A stretch of DNA of 10,789 nucleotides from Temnopleurus reevesii (GCA_036244855.1 BQKZ01004765.1:35253-46041), one strand, 5' to 3'. Positions 1-7,250 are shown, counted from the stretch's first letter. The notes: generated by a model from the letters alone, not told the origin. Made by a program: numbers and translations.

Positions 1-112
1 GGGAGGAGTGGGGTGGGGTGAGGGCGCAGGTAGAGAATGTCTGACCCTAAAATCTGGCGCCCGTCTTCACCAGTGAAGACCTTTTTTTTTTTACAAATTG
101 CTGTTTTTATAG
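1..112. other. G-rich start and short palindrome, no gene
   Basis: The first 30 bases are G-rich (repeated gggg with t or a). At 63-80 there is a perfect spaced palindrome, GTCTTCAC-ca-GTGAAGAC, followed by a T run at 82-92. No splice-compatible coding frame is visible. Confidence 0.5.
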
Positions 113-357
113 ATTACTATACTTAGTATACAGTTTGCGCACATTACTTGTTGCTATGTCGGGCAAGCTTACGGGTTGTCAAGAGCAACTATTGTTTTCG
201 AGGTATGCATATAATTTGCATAAATTAGTAAACCTGCGTATTACACCGATCTACTGGAATAGTAACCAACCAAGTGAATACAATACAGTGGCTGATACAT
301 GAATGTTGCCTCTACCAGGAGGGTCTATAGATGTGTCGATTGGATAAAGTACATTTT
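113..357 (+). repeat. 245-bp dispersed repeat, copy 1
   Basis: It aligns along its whole length with 1843-2093 in the same orientation. Shared blocks include atacagtttgcgca, atgtcgggcaagctta, tattacaccgatct, gatacatgaatgttg and tctaccaggagggtctata. Differences are scattered single bases and small indels, so it is an old duplicate or a dispersed family member. No terminal inverted repeat or coding frame is evident. Orientation is given only relative to the other copy. Confidence 0.8.
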
Positions 358-382
358 TGTAGATATATATGGGCATTTTCAC

Positions 383-784
383 GGTAACTGACGTTACACG
401 GCACCACTTTTCAACATCTTTAATTTTGTGTATCTCTCTTACTACAAATGAATGGAGTTTGTTAAGGATATAGTTAATGAAACTATCCTTGATGAATAAA
501 CTGACACTAATTTTCTCAATGCAACTTCATTTGTTACGTTTCAGCAAGGAAAAATGTGTCGGTAACTGACATTACGCCAAAAGGACATGGAAAATGAAGG
601 GGTAGAATCAAAGTCACATCTCTTGTCTCAGACTCGTAATGATTATCTACTTTTTTGTATATATCACACCGAGGTTCTTGGGAAAAAATATGCAAAGTTA
701 TGAGCAATTTGAATTATCTGTTTCAATGCCATCAAAAATGTACTAAAGACATGTAGGTAACTGACATTACGTAACTGACGTTAT
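383..784. repeat. zone with four GTAACTGACRTTAC palindromic motifs
   Basis: ggtaactgacgttac lies at 383-397, ggtaactgacattac at 561-575 and again at 756-770, and gtaactgacgttat directly abuts at 771-784. GTAAC and GTTAC are reverse complements around TGAC, so each motif is a near-palindrome. The first three are spaced 178 and 195 bp apart. The sequence between them is AT-rich and not obviously repeated, although the stretches around 355-370 and 650-662 are similar (tttttgtagatatat and ttttttgtatatat). It could be the internal repeats of a DNA transposon remnant or a protein-binding array. Confidence 0.6.
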
Positions 785-1303
785 ACTTAAATCCAGTGTT
801 GTTTGTGCATCTTTCCATTCTTGTTTTATTCATTAACTACCTAAAATATGTTGAAGTAATCCATTGGTTTGGTTTTATTTACCGTCATAGAAATAATCAG
901 AATACATGGAAAACAATATACATGAATATATACAACTAAAATTCAATACATAGAGACAAATATTTCACATTCTAAAATAATGGAAGGAGCACATTCAGAG
1001 CCATTGATATATCAATCGATAAAATGGAAAAAGATCCCCAAAAAATTACCTTATAAAAGAATAAGAAGAATTAAAAGCAAATTTTTCTGACCATAGTCCC
1101 ATATATGCAATTTTTTATTTGTTGATTTTATTCTCCGTAAGAAGGTCAAATTGCAAATTGTTTTATATTAGATGGTTGTCTGTAATATAAAGAAGACTCT
1201 GTAGTAATTTCAGATTTTCACTTTGAACTATGAGGGCACAGTGAGACTTCAAATTTTGGGGCTCTGTGTCTTTCCGTGGTAAAAATTGCCCATATCCGTT
1301 GAA
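785..1303. other. AT-rich non-coding stretch
   Basis: No splice-bounded coding frame, hairpin or repeat stands out. A reverse-strand open frame at 1163-1375 runs into the following mobile element and shows no protein-like composition. Confidence 0.5.
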
Positions 1304-1504
1304 GGGGGTGTTGCTCAAAATCAACTGCAAATCAACTGCATTTTTGCAAATTGTAACACGCATTTTCATTCGCACATGGTATGCGCATTTTCATTCACGC
1401 GCGGTATGCGCATTTAACATGACGCGTATGAAACAATGATTTTAATAGGCATGTTCCGATCAACTGCAACTTGCAATCAATTGCAACTTTTGAACAACAT
1501 TCCC
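1304..1504. mobile_element. MITE-like element with imperfect terminal inverted repeats
   Basis: The left end GGGGGTGTTGCTCAAAA (1304-1320) matches the reverse complement of the right end, GGGAATGTTGTTCAAAA (from 1488-1504), at 14 of 17 positions. Just inside both ends are repeats of caactgcaa or its complement. The centre contains a short tandem array of 'gcgcattttcattc...ggtat' units with a period near 25 bp (about 1358-1432). No transposase is encoded. No clear target duplication was found. Confidence 0.6.
1358..1432 (+). repeat. 25-bp tandem repeat, about three units
   Basis: Units begin acgcattttcattcgcac, gcgcattttcattcacgc and gcgcatttaacatgacgc, the first two followed by -ggtat-. CpG-containing words (gcgc, acgcg) make this spot locally GC-rich inside AT-rich DNA. 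It forms the core of the surrounding inverted-repeat element. Confidence 0.6.
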
Positions 1505-1508
1505 ATAG

Positions 1509-1842
1509 GCAGGTATCACTACAGACATGACAGTCACTGTAGACAGGTTTTCACTATAAACAAATTGTATCTATAATATGGTCACAAAAAAATCAGATCA
1601 GGAAATGGCCATTACAGACAGGTAGACACTTTCAGCATGTGACTATAGACAGGTAGTCCACTATAGACAGACACTGTAGACAGATGGTCATTATAGACAG
1701 GTTGTCACTGTAGACAGACCTGTGTTCACTGTAAATAGGTAGACACTTTAGATAGGTGATCACTGTAGACAGATGGTCATTATAGACAGGTTGTCACTAT
1801 AGACAGGTGTTCACTGCAAATAGGTAGACACTTTAGATAGGN
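1509..1842 (+). repeat. minisatellite, 'cactRtagacaggt' units, block 1
   Basis: Degenerate ~16-bp units of the form ggtNgtcactRtagaca are repeated through the block. There is also a higher-order period: the stretch starting cactgtagacagatggtcat at 1672 recurs at 1761, 89 bp later, and both carry the distinctive 'aaataggtagacactttagatagg' segment. A non-minisatellite stretch at 1564-1615 (attgtatctataat...ggccattac) is shared with block 3. The block ends at the N at 1842. Confidence 0.8.
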
Positions 1843-2093
1843 TTTATAAACTACTTTACTGGGAATACAGTTTGCGCAGTTACTTGTTTCTATGTCGGGC
1901 AAGCTTACTGGTTGTCAAGAGCAACCATTGTTTTCAAGGTATGAATAAAATTTGCATAAATCAGTAAACCCGCCTATTACACCGATCTAATAGAATAGTA
2001 TCAAACCAAGTGAATAGAATATGGTGGCCGATACATGAATGTTGTCTCTACCAGGAGGGTCTATAAATGTGTCCATCGGATTAAAGTACATGT
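1843..2093 (+). repeat. 245-bp dispersed repeat, copy 2
   Basis: Direct-orientation partner of 113-357. It begins directly after the N at 1842 and is embedded in the minisatellite complex, with 'gacaggt' units on both sides. Copy 1 lacks such flanks, so this family is independent of the minisatellite and either inserted into it or was captured by it. Confidence 0.8.
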
Positions 2094-2097
2094 CCGT

Positions 2098-2163
2098 TAT
2101 AGACACTGCAGGTAGTCACTACAGACATGACAGTCACTGTAGACAGGTTTTCACCATAAACAA
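2098..2163 (+). repeat. minisatellite block 2
   Basis: 2108-2163 is nearly identical to 1509-1563 (gtcactacagacatgacagt... ending in ttttcaccataaacaa). In block 1 the sequence then runs straight into attgtatctataat. Here that continuation is delayed until 2693 by an intervening segment. Confidence 0.75.
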
Positions 2164-2185
2164 GGATTAGTATCCAAATATATAA

Positions 2186-2303
2186 GTTCTGGTTAACACT
2201 ATGGGCCTGATGTGCCTGCAAAAGTACTATTTGCTGAGGGGCACATACCCAAAGCAAATAGCACTTTTGCAGGCACAGATGGACCATAGTTTTAATCCAG
2301 AAC
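2186..2303. repeat. imperfect inverted repeat with ~50-bp arms
   Basis: Arm 2186-2235 (gttctggttaacactatggg...tatttgct) pairs with 2253-2303 (agcaaatagcacttttgcag...ccagaac) with a few mismatches and a 17-nt loop. This is a MITE-like foldback. The reverse-strand open frame across it is an artefact of the repeat. Confidence 0.75.
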
Positions 2304-2409
2304 CTTGAACAGACACAGTATATATTTGTTTTATATACTGGATTTGTAAAACATAGAATAATGGATTTCAAACTTACCACTTGATGATACTTGGTAGTCA
2401 CCATAACAC

Positions 2410-2498
2410 TTGAACAGTCAAACTCTCAGAAAGGTAAAAGTCATCAAATTTGAACAGTCAAACTCCGTGTGCACAGAGTTCATCGCACAGAGTTTATC
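2410..2498 (+). repeat. short direct repeats
   Basis: ttgaacagtcaaactc occurs at 2410-2425 and 2450-2465 (40 bp apart). gcacagagttYatc occurs in tandem at 2471-2484 and 2485-2498 (period 14). Confidence 0.8.
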
Positions 2499-2525
2499 GC
2501 TCGCTATTCCGGGTATCCGGGAAGA

Positions 2526-2539
2526 GCGCCATCTAGTGT
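2526..2539 (-). promoter_or_regulatory. CTCF-like motif
   Basis: The reverse complement reads ACACTAGATGGCGC. This agrees with the published CTCF consensus CCASYAGRKGGCRC at 13 of 14 positions, missing only the first C. CTCF is conserved across bilaterians, so binding is possible, but one motif inside a mobile segment is weak evidence. Confidence 0.35.
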
Positions 2540-2554
2540 TTAAATTAGGACAGA

Positions 2555-2603
2555 ATCCGTAAATAGTACAACAGACTATTTACGGATCCTATCCGTAAAT
2601 AGT
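2555..2603. repeat. perfect 13-bp stem-loop plus a third direct copy
   Basis: atccgtaaatagt (2555-2567) pairs perfectly with actatttacggat (2575-2587) across a 7-nt loop. The same 13-mer appears again in direct orientation at 2591-2603. Confidence 0.85.
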
Positions 2604-2692
2604 TATTCGATACTAAGATAGTTGGGTTATTTTTAATCATGTGACATTCATTAAACCAATCAATGAACAGAAATAAATGTATCCAGTATATA

Positions 2693-2965
2693 ATTGTATC
2701 TATAATGTGGTCACAAAAAATCAGATCAGGAAATGGCCATTACAGACAGGTAGACACTTTCAGCATGTGACTATAGACAGGTAGTCCACTATAGACAGGT
2801 GGTCACATTAGACAGGTAGTAACCATATAGACAGACACTGTAGACAAATGGTCATTATAGACAGGTTGTCACTATAGACAGGTAGGTAGACACTTTAGAC
2901 ATGTGATCGCTGTAGACAGGTATCCACCATATACAGGTCGTCTCATTTGAAATATGCCTGTAGAC
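2693..2965 (+). repeat. minisatellite block 3
   Basis: It begins with the shared stretch attgtatctataatgtggtc, matching 1564 onward in block 1, and continues in parallel through ...agtccactatagacag. It then carries further degenerate gacaggt units, becoming irregular past 2900 and ending near the last 'ctgtagacaggt' (about 2950-2962). Confidence 0.8.
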
Positions 2966-3122
2966 AGGTTGAATTGCCATTCCTAAAATGGGGGTTGCAT
3001 AAATTGTGAATTGGGTTGAATTTGAATTTTTATTCCTATGGTCAAATGTCCATCAGTAAATTCCCTCAAAATTATGAATTGACTGATTAGCTCTTTGTAT
3101 TCCATTTTTGCTGATGACCATC

Positions 3123-3163
3123 GAGAGATAGAGAGAGAGAGAGAGTGAGTGAGAAAGAGAAAG
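3123..3163 (+). repeat. GA microsatellite
   Basis: A purine-only GA tract, interrupted by a few t bases, leads directly into the G run that follows. Confidence 0.9.
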
Positions 3164-3168
3164 GAGTT

Positions 3169-3185
3169 GGGGGGGGGGGGGGGGG
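3169..3185 (+). repeat. 17-base G homopolymer
   Basis: An uninterrupted G17. Its length is likely to vary between reads or individuals. The open frame crossing it (poly-Gly) is not a gene. Confidence 0.9.
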
Positions 3186-4665
3186 AATAAAGCCAGAATT
3201 ACCTATAGCATCTTCTTTGCACGTGTTTGTGAAAGACACTGCACACTGTAGATGTGTAATTACTCCAGCACATCATTGCATTGAAGTGCCCCACCCCTTT
3301 GTGTATAATGGAACAGTCCTCCTGTGGTTACCACATGTTGCCAATGAAGCTAATGCATATTCATGAGGCCATCTCATGCATTGTATCCATTGCTACAAAT
3401 GAACGTTTCTCTATTTGCAGACCTCTGCTCCATGAATAATTGAAAAGCAGATAGAGGGCTTCCCTTGGAGGACAAACGGCCCGGAAAGAGAATAATCTAT
3501 TCCTATACAAAAGAACGATGAATAAACAAACAACACAATCAGAGGCAGAAAATACATGTAAGAGAAGAGAGAAAAGAGAAGATTAGGGTGGAGATTACTT
3601 TTACATTGAAGAAGATGGCTTGTGCAATACATGTAGGATGAAGCGATAGTGGATACTTTTCCCCGTTGCAGAGGAATATCCCATAGATAAGTGTAAACTG
3701 ATTGATGTAGATAAAAGCGTATTTTCATTCTGATACAGCCTGAACGGGGGAGTATTTTGGATACATATAGCTGTCGATGTAGCATGAAGAGGATCTGTGA
3801 CAGCGCTTTTTTCTCTGGTTTTGTTGTTGATTATTGATCACTTCTGCCATGAATAGAGCTGCTTGAATCGCTGAGATAACAAGGCATTATCAAATGCATT
3901 GCAACGTACATGTGTAGAGGGAATGCATTTGGAATCGCTTTCACTACATCTGCAATAATTCATTCATGTATGCTAAATCTGCTGTAAACTGTTGAGGTCT
4001 ATATTGTAACGTAATGGATATTTTGTACCTATATGGAAAGTGCATAATCTGTGGAATTTGGAAGCGATCATCTATCTAAAGAGTGATACAAACATCCTAT
4101 TTGGTTATGTCCTATGTCGTGAACCACTTTAGCAAAGGGAACTTGTGAAATCCGGAGGAAGATAAATTTGAGGACAACTCTGCATCTATTTATCAGGACT
4201 TGATCGTCTGCTTCCAACTTGCAATCTCTCTGCCGTTTCCTCAATTAATCTCCCTTCTTTTGGATTTTTTTCGCATGCGGATCACTGATAGATTTTAAAG
4301 ACCATCTTGAAATTTGAATCTGGATACAATGATTGCCAAACTTTATTTAGAAATGCATCAAGCGGATTTCCAAACCTGTTCAGACTATTGCTTAATGTTA
4401 AAATAGGCTGTTATCCACAGTCTCAAAATACTGCTCTACACGTACATGTAGTTGCCCTATATTTTGCATTGCTGTCCAACTCAAAAGGATGCCAAGTTTG
4501 GCAGCAGACACAAGCATTGAATCTCTATTGAAGAAGCGATCCTAAAACACTCATGCCATCCAGCGAACACACCTAAATCTTTCCAGTGCCTGCTTGTTCC
4601 AAATTCCATCTTATTCACACACATCTTGTACATGTAGCTCGTAAGCATGCCGAGTGCTCTAAACA
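3186..4665. other. repeat-poor non-coding stretch
   Basis: This is the longest part of the window where I find no internal repeat or mobile-element signature. Open frames here (reverse 3411-3785, forward 4307-4531) lack splice signals and protein-like composition. It could be intron or intergenic DNA containing regulatory sequence; see the motif cluster at 3323-3364. Confidence 0.5.
3323..3364. promoter_or_regulatory. candidate cis-regulatory cluster: double RUNX site, CCAAT, POU palindrome
   Basis: TGTGGTtACCACA (3323-3335) contains two inverted RUNX core sites (TGTGGT and its complement ACCACA). CCAAT follows at 3341-3345. ATGCATATTCAT (3353-3364) differs by one base from the POU dimer element MORE, ATGCATATGCAT. 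Three recognisable motifs within 42 bp, in the repeat-poor part of the window, fit an enhancer, but such short motifs are common by chance. Confidence 0.3.
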
Positions 4666-4669
4666 TCAT

Positions 4670-5075
4670 GAGCCTGAAACTGCCGATACTAAACCAGAAA
4701 TGGTATCTGGACGTCCTAGACAATCAGTATAAGGAGGCTCTAAGCAAAGATAAAAGATGGAAGAAGGGACCCTTAAGGTGGGTATAATGAAGGATTTTTC
4801 CTTTTTTTTGGGGGGGGGGGGGTATTTGCAATTGATATGCAGTTCTGAATTTGTTCTAAATTTGAGCTTGTAACTGCCGATACTAAACAAGAAATGGTAT
4901 CTGGATGTCTTAGACACTCAGTATATTAAAGGAGGCTCTAAGCAAAGATAAGAGAAGGTGGAAAGTACCCTTGAGGTTTGTATCATAAGGGACATCTCTT
5001 TCTTTATATTTTTATTAGTTCTATTTGATGGTAAAACTGTTGACGCTAAATCAGAAATGGTATGTGGATCCATAA
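4670..5075 (+). repeat. three degenerate tandem units of ~165-195 bp
   Basis: Unit 1 starts at 4670 (gagcctgaaactgccgatac), unit 2 at 4864 (gagcttgtaactgccgatac) and a truncated unit 3 at about 5027 (gatggtaaaactgttgacgc). Shared blocks are actaaaccagaaatggtatc, tctggaYgtcYtaga and aaggaggctctaagcaaaga. Unit 3 keeps only about the first 50 bp. A T8G13 tract lies in unit 1 at 4802-4822. Reverse-strand open frames with similar peptides in units 1 and 2 reflect the duplication, not a gene. Confidence 0.75.
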
Positions 5076-5278
5076 CACGTCTTTTAGTGGAGATAAAGGA
5101 TTGAGGAATGAAGCCATGAGATGCATAATGTTTCCTAGGTAGAGATGCCAAGCTATAGTGTGATCCCAAATGTATGAGATTCATGTTGATTCCCATAGGG
5201 AATGTACACGCGTTTTCACGCAACGCACACTTTCGAGACTAGCCCCCCTCCTCCCTGGTTGTCTCAAATGAGTCAAGC
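5076..5278. other. no feature recognised
   Basis: A short stretch between the tandem units and the duplicated repeat. It has a C-rich patch near 5243-5255 and no coding or repeat signal. Confidence 0.4.
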
Positions 5279-6062
5279 CTCTTGCAGAAGCTATTTTTGT
5301 ATTTTTTTATCTCGCAGGTTTTAGGGGGCTAATCGCCTTTTGCCATGTGTATTTTTTATGCCGCCTGGCAAAAGTCAATGGCCAAAGTCAACGGTCTCTT
5401 CAAGTCCCTTGTCTCTTTTATTGTATTTTATTGTTTTTGTACCCCATAAGTTACTTTTTCTCCAAGTTGGAGCAAATTCTTCAAACTCAACAGATTTGAC
5501 TTGGATAAGGTTGATGGTACATGTACTATAATTGCAATAACACCTTATAGATTGACTATAGACCTTCATGTAATAATAATGATAATGGTGGCTACTTGCA
5601 TAGCGCACAGGTCCACCTTATCGATACTCATGGCGCTGAAAGCTTTACACTCACTATTACCCTGCTTTAGCTGGCAACCATTACGGCGCTCCGCATGACA
5701 AGAAATTTCTTCCTGCCGTCCCCATTTACCTCACCTGGGTCAAGTGCAGCACAATGTGGAAAAATTTCTTGCCAAAGAAAATTAACAACATGGTTGGGAT
5801 TCGAACCTACAACCCTCTGGTTGAAAGGCGAGAGTCTGACCCCCTACACCACGACACTTCCACTGTACTGTTTTATTGGTTTGCACTCATTTTCTTTTTT
5901 TTTTTGTTGTTGTTCCTTGTTCACTGTTCCTGTTCTTTTATTTTAATTGGTGCATGACTGATCATATACATGCAGTCGAGCCTAACATGTTTCACCTCAG
6001 TTATGTTCCTATTTATTCATTATTGACAAACTATTGTTAGATTGTTGGAACAGTATGGCTTC
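5279..6062 (+). repeat. large dispersed repeat, copy A (interrupted by a SINE)
   Basis: The outer parts (5279-5572 and 5868-6062) align with 6618-7250. Shared landmarks include gggctaatcgcc, ggccaaagtcaa, cataagttactttttctcca, aaggttgatggtac, gtgcatgactgatc, tacatgcagtcga and the long block tcattattgacaaactattg through cagtatggcttct. The family is non-coding as far as visible, and divergence between copies suggests an old duplication. A fragment ggggctaatagcccttttgt at 9608 may be a third relative of its left end. Confidence 0.75.
5573..5863 (-). mobile_element. tRNA-derived SINE
   Basis: On the minus strand a tRNA-like head (plus coordinates 5858-5787, 72 nt) carries an A box (TGGTGTAGGGG) and a B box (GGTTCGAATCC), the two RNA polymerase III promoter boxes. 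Its anticodon loop, CTTTCAA, would read UUC (Glu), although the stems are degraded. A ~200-bp unrelated body follows, then a simple tail of ATT/ATC triplets at the 3' end (ccattattatcattattatt read on the minus strand). The 4-bp sequence TGTA flanks both ends (5569-5572 and 5864-5867), a plausible target-site duplication. It needs a LINE for mobility; none is encoded here. Confidence 0.8.
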
Positions 6063-6349
6063 TAATTGAATAATTCTTGCCTTATCCCAACATGAATAAA
6101 CACTGATTGACAGTGCGTTACCGAGAAGCTGAGAAAAAAATCTCAGGCATACTCGGGTAGGAATCGAACCCACGATCTCGTGATGACTAGACAGGCGTCT
6201 TACCACTAGACCACCGAGAGCCGATGGAAGTGGCGGGCTCGATTCGTGTGAGTACCCGAGTATGCCTGAGATTTTTTTCTCAGCTTCTCGGTAACGCACT
6301 GTCAATCAGTGTTTATTCATGTTGGGATAAGGCAAGAATTATTCAATTA
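6063..6349. mobile_element. head-to-head SINE pair forming a perfect 97-bp inverted repeat
   Basis: 6063-6159 and 6253-6349 are exact reverse complements over 97 bases, separated by 93 bp. The minus-strand unit has a tRNA-like head (6220-6150, 71 nt): A box TGGTCTAGTGG, perfect D stem GTCT/AGAC, T arm GTGGG-TTCGATT-CCTAC, five of seven acceptor pairs, and an anticodon position AGT (Thr-like) with C at position 37. The plus-strand unit keeps only a B-box-like gggctcgattc before the same body (acccgagtatgcc...). The outer flanks match the interior of copy A/B, so the structure sits exactly where copy A loses similarity to copy B. Confidence 0.75.
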
Positions 6350-6359
6350 TTTATCTACN

Positions 6360-6575
6360 CAGTTGAGGACTATGTGTTCTGATAGCACACACTTCTGCAT
6401 ATATGCTCTTGCACTGAAAACACAGGGACTGCATAGCAATCAGAGGGGTAATCATGATAGGGTTATGTAAGGACTCTGTGAAGGACTCTGTGGTTGAGTG
6501 CTATGCAGCCCCTGTGTGTTCAGTGCAAGAGAATACGCTGAGATTGGTGCTATCAGAACACACAGTCCTCAACTG
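6360..6575. repeat. 216-bp imperfect hairpin
   Basis: Arm 6360-6438 (cagttgaggactatgtgttc...gcatagca) pairs with 6499-6575 (tgctatgcagcccctgtgtg...agtcctcaactg), with scattered mismatches and a 60-nt loop. The loop contains aaggactctgtg twice in tandem (6469-6480, 6481-6492). The left arm starts at the base after the N at 6359. It could be a foldback element or part of a larger unresolved repeat. Confidence 0.75.
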
Positions 6576-6617
6576 GACTATTCATGTGCCAATCCTCTCC
6601 TCACTCTTTAGAGACAA

Positions 6618-7250
6618 TCCTTTTGCAAGAGCTATTTTGGATCTTGCAGGGTTTAGTGGGCTAATCGCCCTTTTCCCTCGTGTATATTTTGTGCTGCCTG
6701 TCATAAATCAATTAATGGCCAAAGTCAAAGGTCTTTTCAAGTACTTGTCTCTTTTCTTATATTCTATTGTTTTTACACCTCATAAGTTACTTTTTCTCCA
6801 AGTTGACCAATTTCTTCAGTCCCAACAGATTCAATTTGGGCAAGGTTGATGGTACTATATTGCAATTACCCTTTAGAGTGACCTTATATAGGCCTTCATG
6901 TACTGGGAGGTGTTTCATCAAGATATGAGAGACTTTAAGTTAGACTGGTATCAGATCTTGCGCTGAATTAGTGTAATAGTGTGAACCATTACGCGGAAGA
7001 AGGGATACCAGTCGGTCTTAAAGTCTTTCTTATATTGGTGAAACACCACCCTGTTTTGCTTGATTGCATTCATTTTCTGTTTTAATTGTTTTTGTTCCTT
7101 GTTGACTGTTCCTGTTCTTTTATTTTCAACTGGTGCATGACTGATCGTATACATGCAGTCGAACCTATTCATGTTTCACCACAGTTATGTTCCCTTTTAT
7201 TCATTATTGACAAACTATTGTTAGATTGTTGGAACAGTATGGCTTCTGTT
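6618..7250 (+). repeat. large dispersed repeat, copy B (interrupted by a MITE)
   Basis: Direct-orientation partner of copy A. The left part, 6618-6904, matches 5279-5572, and the right part, 7052-7250, matches 5868-6062. Alignment is lost after 7250, where copy A meets the SINE pair. The forward open frame at 6454-6849 spans the hairpin and this repeat and is not considered a gene. Confidence 0.75.
6905..7051. mobile_element. MITE with ~48-bp imperfect inverted arms
   Basis: Arm 6905-6952 (gggaggtgtttcatcaagat...gactggtatc) pairs with 7004-7051 (gataccagtcggtcttaaag...gtgaaacaccaccc). Termini are GGGAGGTGTTTCA and its near complement. It interrupts copy B within a few bases of where the SINE interrupts copy A. 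No transposase is present. The exact target duplication is ambiguous. Confidence 0.75.

Larger units (their letters stand above)
2164..2692. mobile_element. ~529-bp inserted segment with nested hairpins, probably a non-autonomous element
   Basis: Comparing blocks 1 and 2/3 of the minisatellite shows this stretch is present in one copy and absent in the other, with flanks that rejoin cleanly at ...ataaacaa / attgtatc.... Inside are a 118-bp imperfect hairpin (2186-2303), a perfect 12-bp inverted pair tatatactggat (2332-2343) / atccagtatata (2681-2692), a 13-bp stem (2555-2587) and short direct repeats. One 12-bp inverted copy is exactly at the right boundary, so the mobile unit may be 2332-2692, with the hairpin a separate insertion. 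No transposase frame is seen, and target duplications are unclear. Confidence 0.6.

Noticed and set aside
2081..2404. 107-codon reverse open frame
   Set aside because: It crosses the minisatellite, an insertion junction and the 118-bp hairpin, so it is a by-product of repeats.
1509..2965. CRISPR-like array
   Set aside because: Units are short, degenerate and contiguous, with no unique spacers. The genome is eukaryotic, and this is a minisatellite.
3145..3366. 73-codon forward open frame
   Set aside because: It starts in the GA microsatellite and runs through the G17 tract, giving poly-Gly. There is no splice or domain support.
3411..3785. 124-codon reverse open frame
   Set aside because: The longest reverse frame in the repeat-poor region, but it has no splice signals, coding-like composition or recognisable motif. 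AT-rich non-coding DNA of this length can give such a frame.
5787..5858. Functional tRNA-Glu gene on the minus strand
   Set aside because: A and B boxes are present, but the anticodon, T and acceptor stems do not pair well, and a SINE body plus a triplet tail follow.
6150..6220. Functional tRNA gene on the minus strand
   Set aside because: The cloverleaf is degraded (mismatched anticodon stem, C at position 37, two acceptor mismatches), and it is joined to a repeated body, so it is the head of a SINE.
6454..6849. 131-codon forward open frame, the longest in the window
   Set aside because: It begins in the loop of the 216-bp hairpin and continues into repeat copy B. The corresponding part of copy A does not preserve the frame, so coding constraint is unlikely.
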